A DNA stretch of 5,171 bases from Deltaproteobacteria bacterium (GTDB lineage Bacteria > Desulfobacterota > Desulfobacteria > Desulfobacterales > UBA11574). The stretch is taken from assembly GCA_019314155.1 (NCBI GenBank), contig JAFCZV010000167.1, positions 1 to 5,171 on the forward strand, read 5' to 3'. Positions within the stretch are counted from its first letter, which is position 1. Each line of letters begins with the position of its first letter. A model generated the notes under the pieces. The model had not been told where the DNA came from, did no database searches, and saw only the letters and a list, made by a program, of their open reading frames with translations. Below, in pieces: positions 1 to 5,054 of this stretch. Position numbers and translations under genes: made by a program.

Positions 1-1874
1 TCAGCGCGATCGATAGTGATTGTCAGGTCAGCGTCTTTGGCCTGGAAACCCTTTATATTGGTCAGGGTGGCGTTACTCAGCTCGACCACATACTCTTCTG
101 CATTGTCAGGAGTTATTAGATTGATAACAAATTCGACACCTTCAGCCTTTTTGCTGTCGAGGCGGATGGCCACAAAATCGAGCCATAATTCCGTCGTCAT
201 CGCCCGGATCATATCAGGGCCGGCAGTTTTCGGCGAAGCACCGGTAGGAATACCGTTGCGCAGCTCGAAGGCCCCAGCCAAAAAGCTGTTGCGCACGCTG
301 GGGCTTTCTTTCTGGTAGCCGATCTGTTCGTATACATCACCGAGCAGGTCTTTGGCCGCTTGGTTGTCGGGCTCAGCGAACACTAGCTTGTTAAGGATCT
401 CCATGGCATGGCGATACTTTCCCTGATCAAAGAGTTCCTGTCCCTTCTTTATGATCTTCTCGGCGCCGCCCATCATTTCGACATAGAGCGGTGCAGAGTC
501 CTTTGGTGAAAGAGGGATAAGGGTTGCAGGGTTGGCGTCCCAGTAACCGAGATAACGGTTGATCACGGCACGGCTGTTATGTTCCTCGGAACCGTGATAG
601 CTGTGGGCCGCCCACTGGTTCTGCAAACTCTTCGGCGGATGATAGACGTTGTGGATTTCGTTGATGGTAACACCCTGGTTGGCCAGGTGAAGGACCTCGT
701 TGTTGAGGTTGGCGTAGATGTCACGTTGGGTGCGCATGACTTCCTGGATGCGATCGTTCCCCCAACGCGGCCAGCTATGCGAGGCGAACATCACTTCTGC
801 TTCCTGACCGAACCGGTAGAGGGCCTCGTTGATTCCCTTCGACCACGCGAGGGCATCGCGCACAAGAGCACCACGTAGGGTGTAGATGTTATGCACGGTA
901 CCGGTGATATTCTCAGCCGCCCAGAAAGCCTTGAAATCGGGGAAATAGGTGTTCATCTCGGCAGGAGCTTCAGTCCCGGGGGTGTTCTGGAAGACCATCT
1001 TCACGCCGTCGACGGTCATCTCCTCAATGTCCCCTTCGACGATCATATTCGGCGGAATCAGTCCTAAGTTGCCCGCCGCCGTATTCTTGCCGATCGACTG
1101 GTCGACGTGACCGAAAGGGCTACGAGGAAGGAGCACACCATACTGATAGAACAGTCGTCGCGACATGGCATTGCCGGCGTAGACGTTTTCGGAAACCGCA
1201 TGATCCATGAAACCGACAGGTGCGATCACCGGCACCTTGCCACTACGCACGTCCGTTTCGTCGACGACGCCGCGTACGCCGCCGAAGTGATCGGCATGGG
1301 AATGAGAATAAATCACGGCTGTTACCGGGCGCGCACCGAGTTGTTCATTGATGAACTTCAGCGCTGCGGCAGCCGTTTCCTTGGCGGTCAACGGGTCAAA
1401 AATGAGCCAACCGGTTTTTCCTTTTATGAAGGTGATGTTAGCAAGATCGAAACCGCGAACCTGATAGATCTTGTCAGGCAGAACCTCATAAAGACCATAG
1501 GCCATGTTGAGTAGGGCCTGGCGCTGTAACGAAGGATGGATGGTATCGTACTTTTTGTCGGTCAGTAAGAACTCATAGCTGCCCATATCCCAGGCAACGT
1601 GACCGGCCTCGGCCATAATTTGTTTGTATTCGGGCGCCGCGATGAAACCTTTTTTGGCTTCTTCGAAATCACGTTTGTCCTCGAAGGGCAGGGATTTGCG
1701 AAATCCGTTTTGCAGCTCAATAGTGAATTCCGACGGCAGCTTGCCCTTGGGGTCGAAGTGTTTCGTTGGATCGGTCGTAATAACACCGCCACCACCTGCT
1801 GCAAAAGCAGTGCAGTTAAGCCCGCTAAGGAATAGGATACTAAAGACCAAGGTTAACATTGTTTTGATTTTCAT
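1..1874 (-). CDS. Secreted alkylsulfatase, SdsA1/YjcS/BDS1 family (3' end missing)
   Basis: The product hydrolyses sulfate esters of primary alkyl chains, such as SDS-like surfactants, to an alcohol and sulfate. The frame stays open for 624 codons from ATG 1874 and runs off the window edge. Residues 1-25 are a Sec signal peptide with an AFA|A cleavage site, so the enzyme should be periplasmic or exported. The metallo-beta-lactamase core shows HSHADH (H191, H193, D195, H196), TEAPAEM (E302), AEN (E321) and SHSW (H366). As I recall the SdsA1 zinc ligands (H169, H171, D173, H174, E280, E299, H344), all match at a constant offset of 22, so the binuclear zinc site looks complete. A helical TPR-like dimerisation domain follows at about 450-545, then an SCP2-like domain from about 550 that carries the hydrophobic-substrate role in this family. 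Perhaps 30-60 residues are missing. An AGGAG site lies 9 nt upstream of the start. Substrate specificity is inferred from the family only. Confidence 0.95.
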   Translation of the reverse strand, partial: MKIKTMLTLVFSILFLSGLNCTAFAAGGGGVITTDPTKHFDPKGKLPSEFTIELQNGFRKSLPFEDKRDFEEAKKGFIAAPEYKQIMAEAGHVAWDMGSYEFLLTDKKYDTIHPSLQRQALLNMAYGLYEVLPDKIYQVRGFDLANITFIKGKTGWLIFDPLTAKETAAAALKFINEQLGARPVTAVIYSHSHADHFGGVRGVVDETDVRSGKVPVIAPVGFMDHAVSENVYAGNAMSRRLFYQYGVLLPRSPFGHVDQSIGKNTAAGNLGLIPPNMIVEGDIEEMTVDGVKMVFQNTPGTEAPAEMNTYFPDFKAFWAAENITGTVHNIYTLRGALVRDALAWSKGINEALYRFGQEAEVMFASHSWPRWGNDRIQEVMRTQRDIYANLNNEVLHLANQGVTINEIHNVYHPPKSLQNQWAAHSYHGSEEHNSRAVINRYLGYWDANPATLIPLSPKDSAPLYVEMMGGAEKIIKKGQELFDQGKYRHAMEILNKLVFAEPDNQAAKDLLGDVYEQIGYQKESPSVRNSFLAGAFELRNGIPTGASPKTAGPDMIRAMTTELWLDFVAIRLDSKKAEGVEFVINLITPDNAEEYVVELSNATLTNIKGFQAKDADLTITIDRA

Positions 1875-1883
1875 TTGATTCTT

Positions 1884-1898
1884 CTCCTAAGTTCTTAG
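1884..1898 (-). promoter_or_regulatory. Ribosome-binding site and small inverted repeat before the sulfatase
   Basis: AGGAG at 1888-1884 lies 9 nt before ATG 1874 and fixes the sulfatase start. Directly upstream, a 5-bp inverted repeat (CTAAG-AA-CTTAG, 1898-1887) runs into the AGGAG. It could be a small operator or a weak hairpin affecting ribosome access. I see no convincing -35/-10 pair in the 48-bp gap to the methyltransferase gene, so transcription may come from upstream. Confidence 0.55.
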
Positions 1899-1907
1899 TT
1901 TTTTTAA

Positions 1908-1976
1908 TACAAACAGCTAAGCTCAGCGGCGGTTCAGCGAAGCTGTACCGCTGTCGGGTGTAGCGACTTGTTCGCT
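1908..1976 (-). repeat. Possible degenerate attC site at the 3' end of the methyltransferase gene
   Basis: On the minus strand an outer box AGCGAAC (1976-1970) faces GTTTGTA (1914-1908). The 5-nt spacer AAGTC and 6-nt spacer TTAGCT are followed by a GCT/AGC pairing and an extra A in the 5' arm, the same layout as the clearer sites upstream. An inner hairpin built on CAGCGG/CCGCTG closes the structure. The site covers the last 18 codons and the stop of the methyltransferase gene, as two other attC sites cover the ends of their genes. Against it, the outer stem has several mismatches and the GTTTGTA box is unlike the GTTC boxes elsewhere. It could instead be an ordinary intergenic hairpin. Confidence 0.42.
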
Positions 1977-2888
1977 GTGGATGTTGTTGACTATGTACTG
2001 AAGGTGCTCCAACCCGGTTCCGCAACACCCTCCCAGGATCTTGATACCGAATCTTCTGTTCAACTCAATCATCCGCTCACCCCAATCCGATATTTCATTT
2101 GCGTGGAGTTCTCCGGTTTCATCCAAATCTGCGTGGTCAAGAGAGGAAGCATTGGCCTGATAACCGATTAAACGAGAGAGGACCGCCTCGGGTAGTTCCT
2201 CCGCGTTGAGAAACGAGGGATAAGAACAATTGATCATGTATCCTAGAGGAGGAGTAGCGCAGGCCGCGTCGATCTCTCCGAAAGCCCGCTCCAGGCCGGT
2301 TCCGTCGAGGATACATCCATCCCGATTGATGACAAAACTAAGGATGTAAGGGATAGCAGTCCTTTCCATAGCCAACGCTATGCCGGCTGCTTCCGGCAGC
2401 GCAGGTAAAGTCGCTGCTAGGAGAAAGTCGACGCCGGCTTGAGTAAGCCGATCGATCTGCCAATGATGAAATGCTCTTGCATCCTCCTTCGAAAGCCCTT
2501 CATTTGGTCTGTACGAATCATTCTTGCAACCTATTATGCCGCCGATAATGATCTTGTCTTTCCAAGAGCCCCATTCCTCCCTTAGGCTATTGAGGAATTT
2601 CACCGAATCGCCGATAACATCTCTTTGAATGTTCGCCTCTGAAAGGCGTTCGTGATTCGCCCGCCAAGTTGGAGTGCCGAGAGTAATGGGAACGTCAGCC
2701 CTATGCGCTATCGATATGAAATCATGATAAAGTCTGGATAGTGCGCTACTGCCGACTTCATCATAAATCAAAAGAGCATTCCCAAGACGCGGATGTAAAT
2801 TGGTTTCTCCGGCTCTCCTGATGGATTCGATGACAGCCGCTTCCGTTAATACAAAATTGTGATCATCAAGAATCTTTCGTATATCCAT
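1923..2888 (-). CDS. Homocysteine S-methyltransferase family protein
   Basis: This 321-aa cytosolic protein belongs to the family that transfers a methyl group from S-methylmethionine, betaine or a similar donor to homocysteine, giving methionine. The zinc-binding thiolates expected in the family are present: C221 in MINCSYP and the C288-C289 pair in ILGGCCGTGLEHL. Length fits the family (about 300-330 aa). The N-terminus is LTEAAVIESIRR where better-known members have a DGAMGT-like motif. This marks it as a divergent subgroup, and the methyl donor cannot be assigned. ATG 2888 is the first ATG after an in-frame stop, but no Shine-Dalgarno sequence precedes it and a 10-bp inverted-repeat arm abuts it. 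The stop lies 48 bp before the sulfatase start, so the two may be co-transcribed. It could be the next cassette of the array if the site at 1908-1976 is a true attC. Confidence 0.88.
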   Translation of the reverse strand: MDIRKILDDHNFVLTEAAVIESIRRAGETNLHPRLGNALLIYDEVGSSALSRLYHDFISIAHRADVPITLGTPTWRANHERLSEANIQRDVIGDSVKFLNSLREEWGSWKDKIIIGGIIGCKNDSYRPNEGLSKEDARAFHHWQIDRLTQAGVDFLLAATLPALPEAAGIALAMERTAIPYILSFVINRDGCILDGTGLERAFGEIDAACATPPLGYMINCSYPSFLNAEELPEAVLSRLIGYQANASSLDHADLDETGELHANEISDWGERMIELNRRFGIKILGGCCGTGLEHLQYIVNNIHSEQVATPDSGTASLNRR

Positions 2889-2938
2889 AATATAGTTCAG
2901 CGACCGTAAAGTTAAGTTGCGGGCAGAGGAACTATATT
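2889..2938. repeat. 10-bp perfect inverted repeat touching the methyltransferase start codon
   Basis: AATATAGTTC at 2889-2898 is exactly complementary to GAACTATATT at 2929-2938, with a 30-nt spacer. In the minus-strand transcript the proximal arm ends at the base before ATG 2888, so a folded leader would pair the region where a ribosome-binding site should be. No such site is visible there. It could be a translational control hairpin or a spaced operator. No T-run follows it on the minus strand, so a terminator is unlikely. Confidence 0.5.
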
Positions 2939-2949
2939 GACAAAATCAG

Positions 2950-3026
2950 ACAATTCGAGGAGTTGAGATGTTGGTAGGTGAAAAGCCGCCTGTCCCTGCC
3001 CGTCAATCTTCAACGTTTTGTTCGGC
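2950..3026 (-). repeat. attC-like site of the PIN/Phd cassette, with an altered right box
   Basis: The R'' box GCCGAAC (3026-3020) is followed by a 5-nt spacer and the arm GTTGAAGAT. The opposite arm (2962-2970 read on the plus strand) is GTTGAGAT, so the 5' arm carries one extra G after its third base, as in the other sites. After a 5-nt spacer, the expected GTTC box reads GAATTGT (2956-2950). Only the G at the crossover position is kept. This may be the end of the recognisable array or a junction with non-cassette DNA. The site overlaps the last seven codons and the stop of the antitoxin gene. Confidence 0.68.
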
Positions 3027-3242
3027 AAATCGTTCTCTGGATTCTCTAACCGCCTCAAGAATGTCTTTTGTGGTTGCTTTGGTTTGAATCCCTGGAACGT
3101 CAAATGGTGATTTTTTACTTTTCCTAAAAATTATTGAAAAGGTTTCGCCGCCTCGCCTTTTGATAACAACCTCTTCAGTTTTTGCGATATTAAGAACATC
3201 GGCAAGGCGTTGTCTCGCTTCAGAATATGTATATACTTTCAT
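3003..3242 (-). CDS. Phd/YefM-family antitoxin
   Basis: This 79-aa protein has the N-terminal Phd/YefM fold signature: YTYSEARQRLADVLNIAKTE, then VVIKRRGGETFSII in residues 4-38. That region dimerises and binds the operator. The charged C-terminal half (about 45-79) is the expected toxin-binding tail. It should neutralise the PIN nuclease encoded just upstream and repress the shared promoter. ATG 3242 lies 6 nt after the toxin stop. Its Shine-Dalgarno (GGAG) runs into the toxin TAA, implying translational coupling. The last residues AEQNVED are encoded inside the attC-like site, where GCC GAA CAA spans the R'' box. Family assignment is firm; pairing with the neighbour rests on gene order. Confidence 0.88.
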   Translation of the reverse strand: MKVYTYSEARQRLADVLNIAKTEEVVIKRRGGETFSIIFRKSKKSPFDVPGIQTKATTKDILEAVRESRERFAEQNVED

Positions 3243-3248
3243 AATATT

Positions 3249-3638
3249 TTACTCCAAAATTGCAATTCCTATTTCCCGTGCAACCCTTTGCATGCCAAGG
3301 TCAAGCGTAAGCAGCGGGCTTCGGAGGTTATCAGCGCATTCTAAAAAATACGCATCGTATGCGTAAATATTATATCTTACCGCGATACTTAATGCTGCTT
3401 TTATATCAGTATGCCTCAAATCAACCGGTATCTGTTGCACTACCTCCCATACTAAGGCGACTTCCTCTTTTTTTAGCGCATTTTTTTTCATCATTGCCGT
3501 TAATGCATTTCCAATCTCAAACGGCAATACATCAGGCGCAATCAAATCATGACCTTCAGTAAGTCTAATGATTTTATCTTTTTCGGGCTCATTTAATGCA
3601 ACGGAAATAAATGTATTTGTATCAGCTATTATTTTCAT
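3249..3638 (-). CDS. PIN-domain ribonuclease toxin, VapC-like
   Basis: This 129-aa protein has the acidic PIN active-site residues: D6 in IIADTNTF, E41 in PFEIGNAL, D95 in YAYDAYFLECA and D113 in LLTLD. Members are metal-dependent endoribonucleases that cut tRNA or rRNA and stop growth when the antitoxin is lost. I chose ATG 3638. An in-frame TTG 12 codons upstream is the -35 box of the promoter, not a start. No Shine-Dalgarno precedes ATG 3638, and the predicted transcription start falls within 0-2 nt of it, so translation is probably leaderless. The toxin precedes the antitoxin, the reverse of the usual VapBC order, and the antitoxin is of the Phd type. The active site looks complete. The RNA target cannot be inferred. 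Confidence 0.9.
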   Translation of the reverse strand: MKIIADTNTFISVALNEPEKDKIIRLTEGHDLIAPDVLPFEIGNALTAMMKKNALKKEEVALVWEVVQQIPVDLRHTDIKAALSIAVRYNIYAYDAYFLECADNLRSPLLTLDLGMQRVAREIGIAILE

Positions 3639-3640
3639 GG

Positions 3641-3652
3641 GTACAATTGTAC
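3641..3652. promoter_or_regulatory. 12-bp perfect palindrome, probable operator of the PIN/Phd unit
   Basis: GTACAATTGTAC is a perfect palindrome that contains the whole -10 hexamer (TACAAT, 3651-3646) of the toxin promoter and ends 2 nt before the ATG. Type II antitoxins repress their own promoters through such palindromes, so the Phd-type protein is the likely ligand. Binding there would block RNA polymerase directly. Confidence 0.62.
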
Positions 3653-3674
3653 GTGTTATATCCCAATTTGTCAA
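3646..3674 (-). promoter_or_regulatory. Sigma-70-type promoter of the PIN/Phd unit
   Basis: TTGACA (3674-3669, perfect -35), a 17-nt spacer and TACAAT (3651-3646, one mismatch to TATAAT) form a near-consensus promoter. Transcription should start at about 3640-3638, at or just before the ATG at 3638. The cassette therefore carries its own promoter, and the message is predicted to be leaderless. Confidence 0.8.
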
Positions 3675-3683
3675 ACCATTGTT

Positions 3684-3767
3684 GCCGAACGGCTTGGATC
3701 ACTTGAGATAAATGGCGCAAAGCGAAGCGGCACGCTATTTGTCGTCAAGTGCATCCAATTGTTCGGC
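3684..3767 (-). repeat. attC site of the nucleotidyltransferase cassette (clearest example)
   Basis: GCCGAAC (3767-3761) and GTTCGGC (3690-3684) are perfect 7-bp inverted boxes 84 bp apart, end to end. Inside them, after short spacers, the 5' arm GATGCACTTGA pairs with an opposite arm equivalent to GATCACTTGA. The match is perfect except for one extra G after the third base. Partly paired sequence and a GC-rich tip rich in GCG and CGC complete the fold. Outer boxes, unpaired spacers and a single extrahelical base in the L'' arm are the recognition features of attC. The 5' half overlaps the last codons of the nucleotidyltransferase gene, which reads GCC GAA CAA (AEQ) across R''. Confidence 0.88.
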
Positions 3768-4208
3768 TTCCTTGAGTTTTTCAATATCGATCTTATCTTG
3801 TGGCCTCGCGCTCGCTTCTTTTGCTCGGATAAGGTCAGATCGCGAAATGAAAAGGATTTTAAGACCATCCAATTCAACCACTTCGCGTTTTTCCCATGCT
3901 TCATCAAACTCGATTCCTGGAATCGACATCATAATATCGACCCGTATAGGTGGCCTTCCCATCTGATAGAAATATCCTTTTTGTGTGAAGTTGTCTGAAG
4001 TAAGATTTTCCAGTGGTGCACCAAATTCCTTCAATGCCGCATACACACCATTTGCATTATCTTGATCAGTCGCTATAAACACATCAAGATCTTTCGTGAA
4101 TCGGGGCTCGCTGTATTTCATTACTGCGTATCCACCCACTACAAGATAACGAATTTTATGCTTTTCGAAAATTTTCAATAGTTCTCTGAAGTCTGGACTC
4201 GTCAACAT
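3735..4208 (-). CDS. Nucleotidyltransferase-fold protein (MNT/AbiEii-like)
   Basis: This 157-aa protein has the polymerase-beta-type nucleotidyltransferase signature: YLVVGGYAVM (G25-G26), then TKDLDVF (D40, D42) and a third acidic residue in IRVDIM (D91). The C-terminal ISRSDLIRAKEASARPQDKID segment (121-141) is typical of the small stand-alone members. Relatives act as AMP- or NMP-transferases in MNT/HEPN and AbiE-type TA or phage-defence systems, often modifying RNA or a partner protein. ATG 4208 is supported by GAGGA 4 nt upstream and lies inside the preceding 65-aa gene (53-bp overlap, other frame), so translation is probably coupled. All three acidic residues are present, so it is probably active. 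Which substrate it uses is unknown. The last codons lie in the attC site. Confidence 0.85.
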   Translation of the reverse strand: MLTSPDFRELLKIFEKHKIRYLVVGGYAVMKYSEPRFTKDLDVFIATDQDNANGVYAALKEFGAPLENLTSDNFTQKGYFYQMGRPPIRVDIMMSIPGIEFDEAWEKREVVELDGLKILFISRSDLIRAKEASARPQDKIDIEKLKEAEQLDALDDK

Positions 4209-4353
4209 TTTTTCCTCGAATCAAAAAATAATCATTTAGCATTTCCGCTACTGCCTCAAAAATGGCAAGATCTCCCTGGGCTTGCCAGAAGCGGATATCG
4301 AATAAACGCCTATCATCCTTTATGCGCTGGTAATTTTCTTCTATTTTTCTCAT
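4156..4353 (-). CDS. 65-aa protein of unknown function paired with the nucleotidyltransferase
   Basis: I do not recognise a characterised family. The protein is charged and mostly helical in appearance, with a central FDIRFWQAQGDLAIFEAVAEM stretch (about 18-38) and a basic end. It has no signal peptide or membrane segment. ATG 4353 is preceded by AGGA with a 6-nt gap. The frame opens further upstream, but the extra residues would be encoded by the attC arm and lack a ribosome-binding site. It starts 14 nt after the attC right box and overlaps the nucleotidyltransferase gene by 53 bp. That tight pairing within a single cassette suggests the two proteins work together, perhaps as antitoxin or adaptor and enzyme. 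It is shorter than HEPN proteins and shows no HEPN RX4-6H motif. No promoter is visible in its short leader. Confidence 0.72.
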   Translation of the reverse strand: MRKIEENYQRIKDDRRLFDIRFWQAQGDLAIFEAVAEMLNDYFLIRGKNVDESRLQRTIENFRKA

Positions 4354-4366
4354 TTCATTTCCTATA

Positions 4367-4493
4367 GCCGAACACTGAACTAACGGGCAGGCGGGGCATA
4401 CCGACATAAGGTTTTTGTAATTTAAAACGCCGAAAAACTCATGAGGATGATTCGCCGATATAATAGCCTGTCCTGTTCAGTGACAGGTTCGAT
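4367..4493 (-). repeat. attC site of the HigB/HigA cassette
   Basis: ATCGAAC (4493-4487) faces GTTCGGC (4373-4367). Five-nt unpaired spacers (CTGTC and TCAGT) follow on each side. Then the arm ACTGAACAGGACAGG pairs with the complement of ACTAACGGGCAGG, which needs two extra bases in the 5' arm: a G after the third base and an A three bases later. That two-bulge spacing resembles the extrahelical bases of Vibrio repeats as I recall them. The 127-bp length is at the long end for attC, with a long variable tip. It begins 5 nt after the antitoxin stop codon. A small CCTGT/ACAGG hairpin in the 5' arm is not followed by a T-run, so I do not call a terminator. Confidence 0.82.
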
Positions 4494-4498
4494 GTGAT

Positions 4499-4786
4499 TT
4501 ATCTTATTTTAGTAAATATTTCAGGATGTTGCTCAGCAATACGCAAAAGAGATTTTGCTGGACCTTGAGGTGTTCTTCTTCCTTGCTCCCAATCTTGTAT
4601 CGTACGTGGGCTAACTCCCATTAAGCTGGCAAAAGCTGATTGTGATAGTTTCAACCTTTTTCTAATAGTTTTTGCAGGAGATGGTTCATTCAAAGTACGT
4701 GCGTTTAATATAATTTCGCCTTTTTTAAAACGCTTTATCTCTTTTATTCCTTCTAATATTTCTTGACCGATATTGCGATCACTCAT
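4499..4786 (-). CDS. higA: HigA-type XRE-family antitoxin
   Basis: This 95-aa protein ends in a Cro/C1-type helix-turn-helix at about 39-70: IRKRLKLSQSAFASLMGVS followed by TIQDWEQGRR. The N-terminal part is the expected toxin-binding segment. It should bind the palindrome in the promoter upstream of the toxin and, in an intact pair, neutralise a RelE/HigB nuclease. I chose ATG 4786. It has GGAGG about 9 nt upstream, inside the toxin 3' end, and overlaps the toxin stop by 8 bp (ATGAGTGA). A TTG six codons upstream is in frame but less likely. The gene looks intact although its partner is damaged, so it may survive as an orphan antitoxin that protects against related toxins. Confidence 0.9.
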   Translation of the reverse strand: MSDRNIGQEILEGIKEIKRFKKGEIILNARTLNEPSPAKTIRKRLKLSQSAFASLMGVSPRTIQDWEQGRRTPQGPAKSLLRIAEQHPEIFTKIR

Positions 4787-5006
4787 TTTCAATTTCCTCC
4801 GCAATCTTTTTTAAAATATGGCCAGAAATGGTTGCTTTTACCTTTTCCCTCCGGTGCCCACCAACCTTCCTGACACCACCGCTTCCACGAACAAGGTCTC
4901 CGGCTTCAGGGTTAAGAAGCAAATACCATTGAAATCCCCGATATTCATCATCAGTTAAGTTTTTCGGCAACAATTTTGTAAATATAGTTGTTTCAATGAA
5001 TATCAT
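4779..5006 (-). pseudogene. higB: Damaged HigB/RelE-type toxin, frameshift plus internal deletion
   Basis: Residues 1-47 from ATG 5006 match the start of RelE/HigB-type mRNA interferases: IFIETTIFTKLLPKNLTDDE, then GSGGVRKV. After GTT at 4865-4863 the normal continuation (WAPEGKGKS) appears in another frame from TGG 4860, as if one base were lost from a V-R-W stretch. The frame in use gives the unrelated GGHRREKVKAT. The C-terminal helix (HILKKIAEEIENE) is back in the first frame, but the intervening 40 or so residues, the strands that carry the catalytic and RNA-binding side chains, are absent. The product would be 75 aa instead of about 105-115, so it is probably inactive. The retained 3' end carries the ribosome-binding site for the antitoxin. 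ATG 5006 has no Shine-Dalgarno, consistent with leaderless translation. Confidence 0.8.
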
Positions 5007-5013
5007 AAGGGAT

Positions 5014-5042
5014 ATTGTACGGCAATGCCGTATGCATGTCAA
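5014..5042 (-). promoter_or_regulatory. Sigma-70-type promoter of the HigB/HigA unit
   Basis: TTGACA (5042-5037), a 17-nt spacer and TACAAT (5019-5014) form a near-consensus promoter. ATG 5006 follows the -10 box by 7 nt, so the transcript should begin at or next to the start codon. Hexamers, spacer length and distance to ATG are identical to those of the PIN/Phd promoter. Confidence 0.8.
5018..5032. promoter_or_regulatory. 15-bp palindrome, probable HigA operator
   Basis: TACGGCA-A-TGCCGTA (plus strand) has perfect 7-bp half-sites around one central base. It lies in the spacer and overlaps the first two bases of the -10 box of the toxin promoter. A helix-turn-helix antitoxin dimer bound here would block the promoter, the usual autoregulation of HigBA units. 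Confidence 0.68.
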
Positions 5043-5054
5043 TAATTATTTGTC

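Noticed and set aside
16..1514. Open frames on the plus strand at 16-318, 579-878 and 1107-1514
   Set aside because: They lie opposite the sulfatase gene, whose active-site motifs and continuous 624-codon frame account for this DNA. None resembles a known protein.
1812..1820. Lipoprotein signal at C21 of the sulfatase
   Set aside because: The residues before the cysteine (GLN) do not fit a lipobox, while AFA|A a few residues later is a good signal peptidase I site.
2912..3103. 63-aa minus-strand frame
   Set aside because: It reads the attC-like site and the end of the Phd gene out of frame. It has no ribosome-binding site and no recognisable domain.
3639..3674. 12-codon N-terminal extension of the PIN toxin from TTG 3674
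   Set aside because: This TTG is the start of the -35 hexamer of a near-consensus promoter, and PIN proteins normally begin just before the IIADTN motif.
3671..3966. Frames at 3671-3907 (minus) and 3712-3966 (plus)
   Set aside because: They are out of frame or antisense to the nucleotidyltransferase gene and its attC site, with no domain or ribosome-binding site.
4354..4407. 18-codon extension of the 65-aa protein
   Set aside because: These codons fall in the attC arm and right box, in the preceding cassette's site. ATG 4353 has its own AGGA.
4470..4486. CCTGT/ACAGG hairpin after the HigA gene as a terminator
   Set aside because: The stem is only 5 bp, no T-run follows on the minus strand, and the bases are better explained as part of the attC 5' arm.
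5007..5042. 12-codon extension of the HigB-type frame from TTG 5042
   Set aside because: The same artefact: the TTG belongs to the -35 hexamer, and the family similarity begins at MIFIE.
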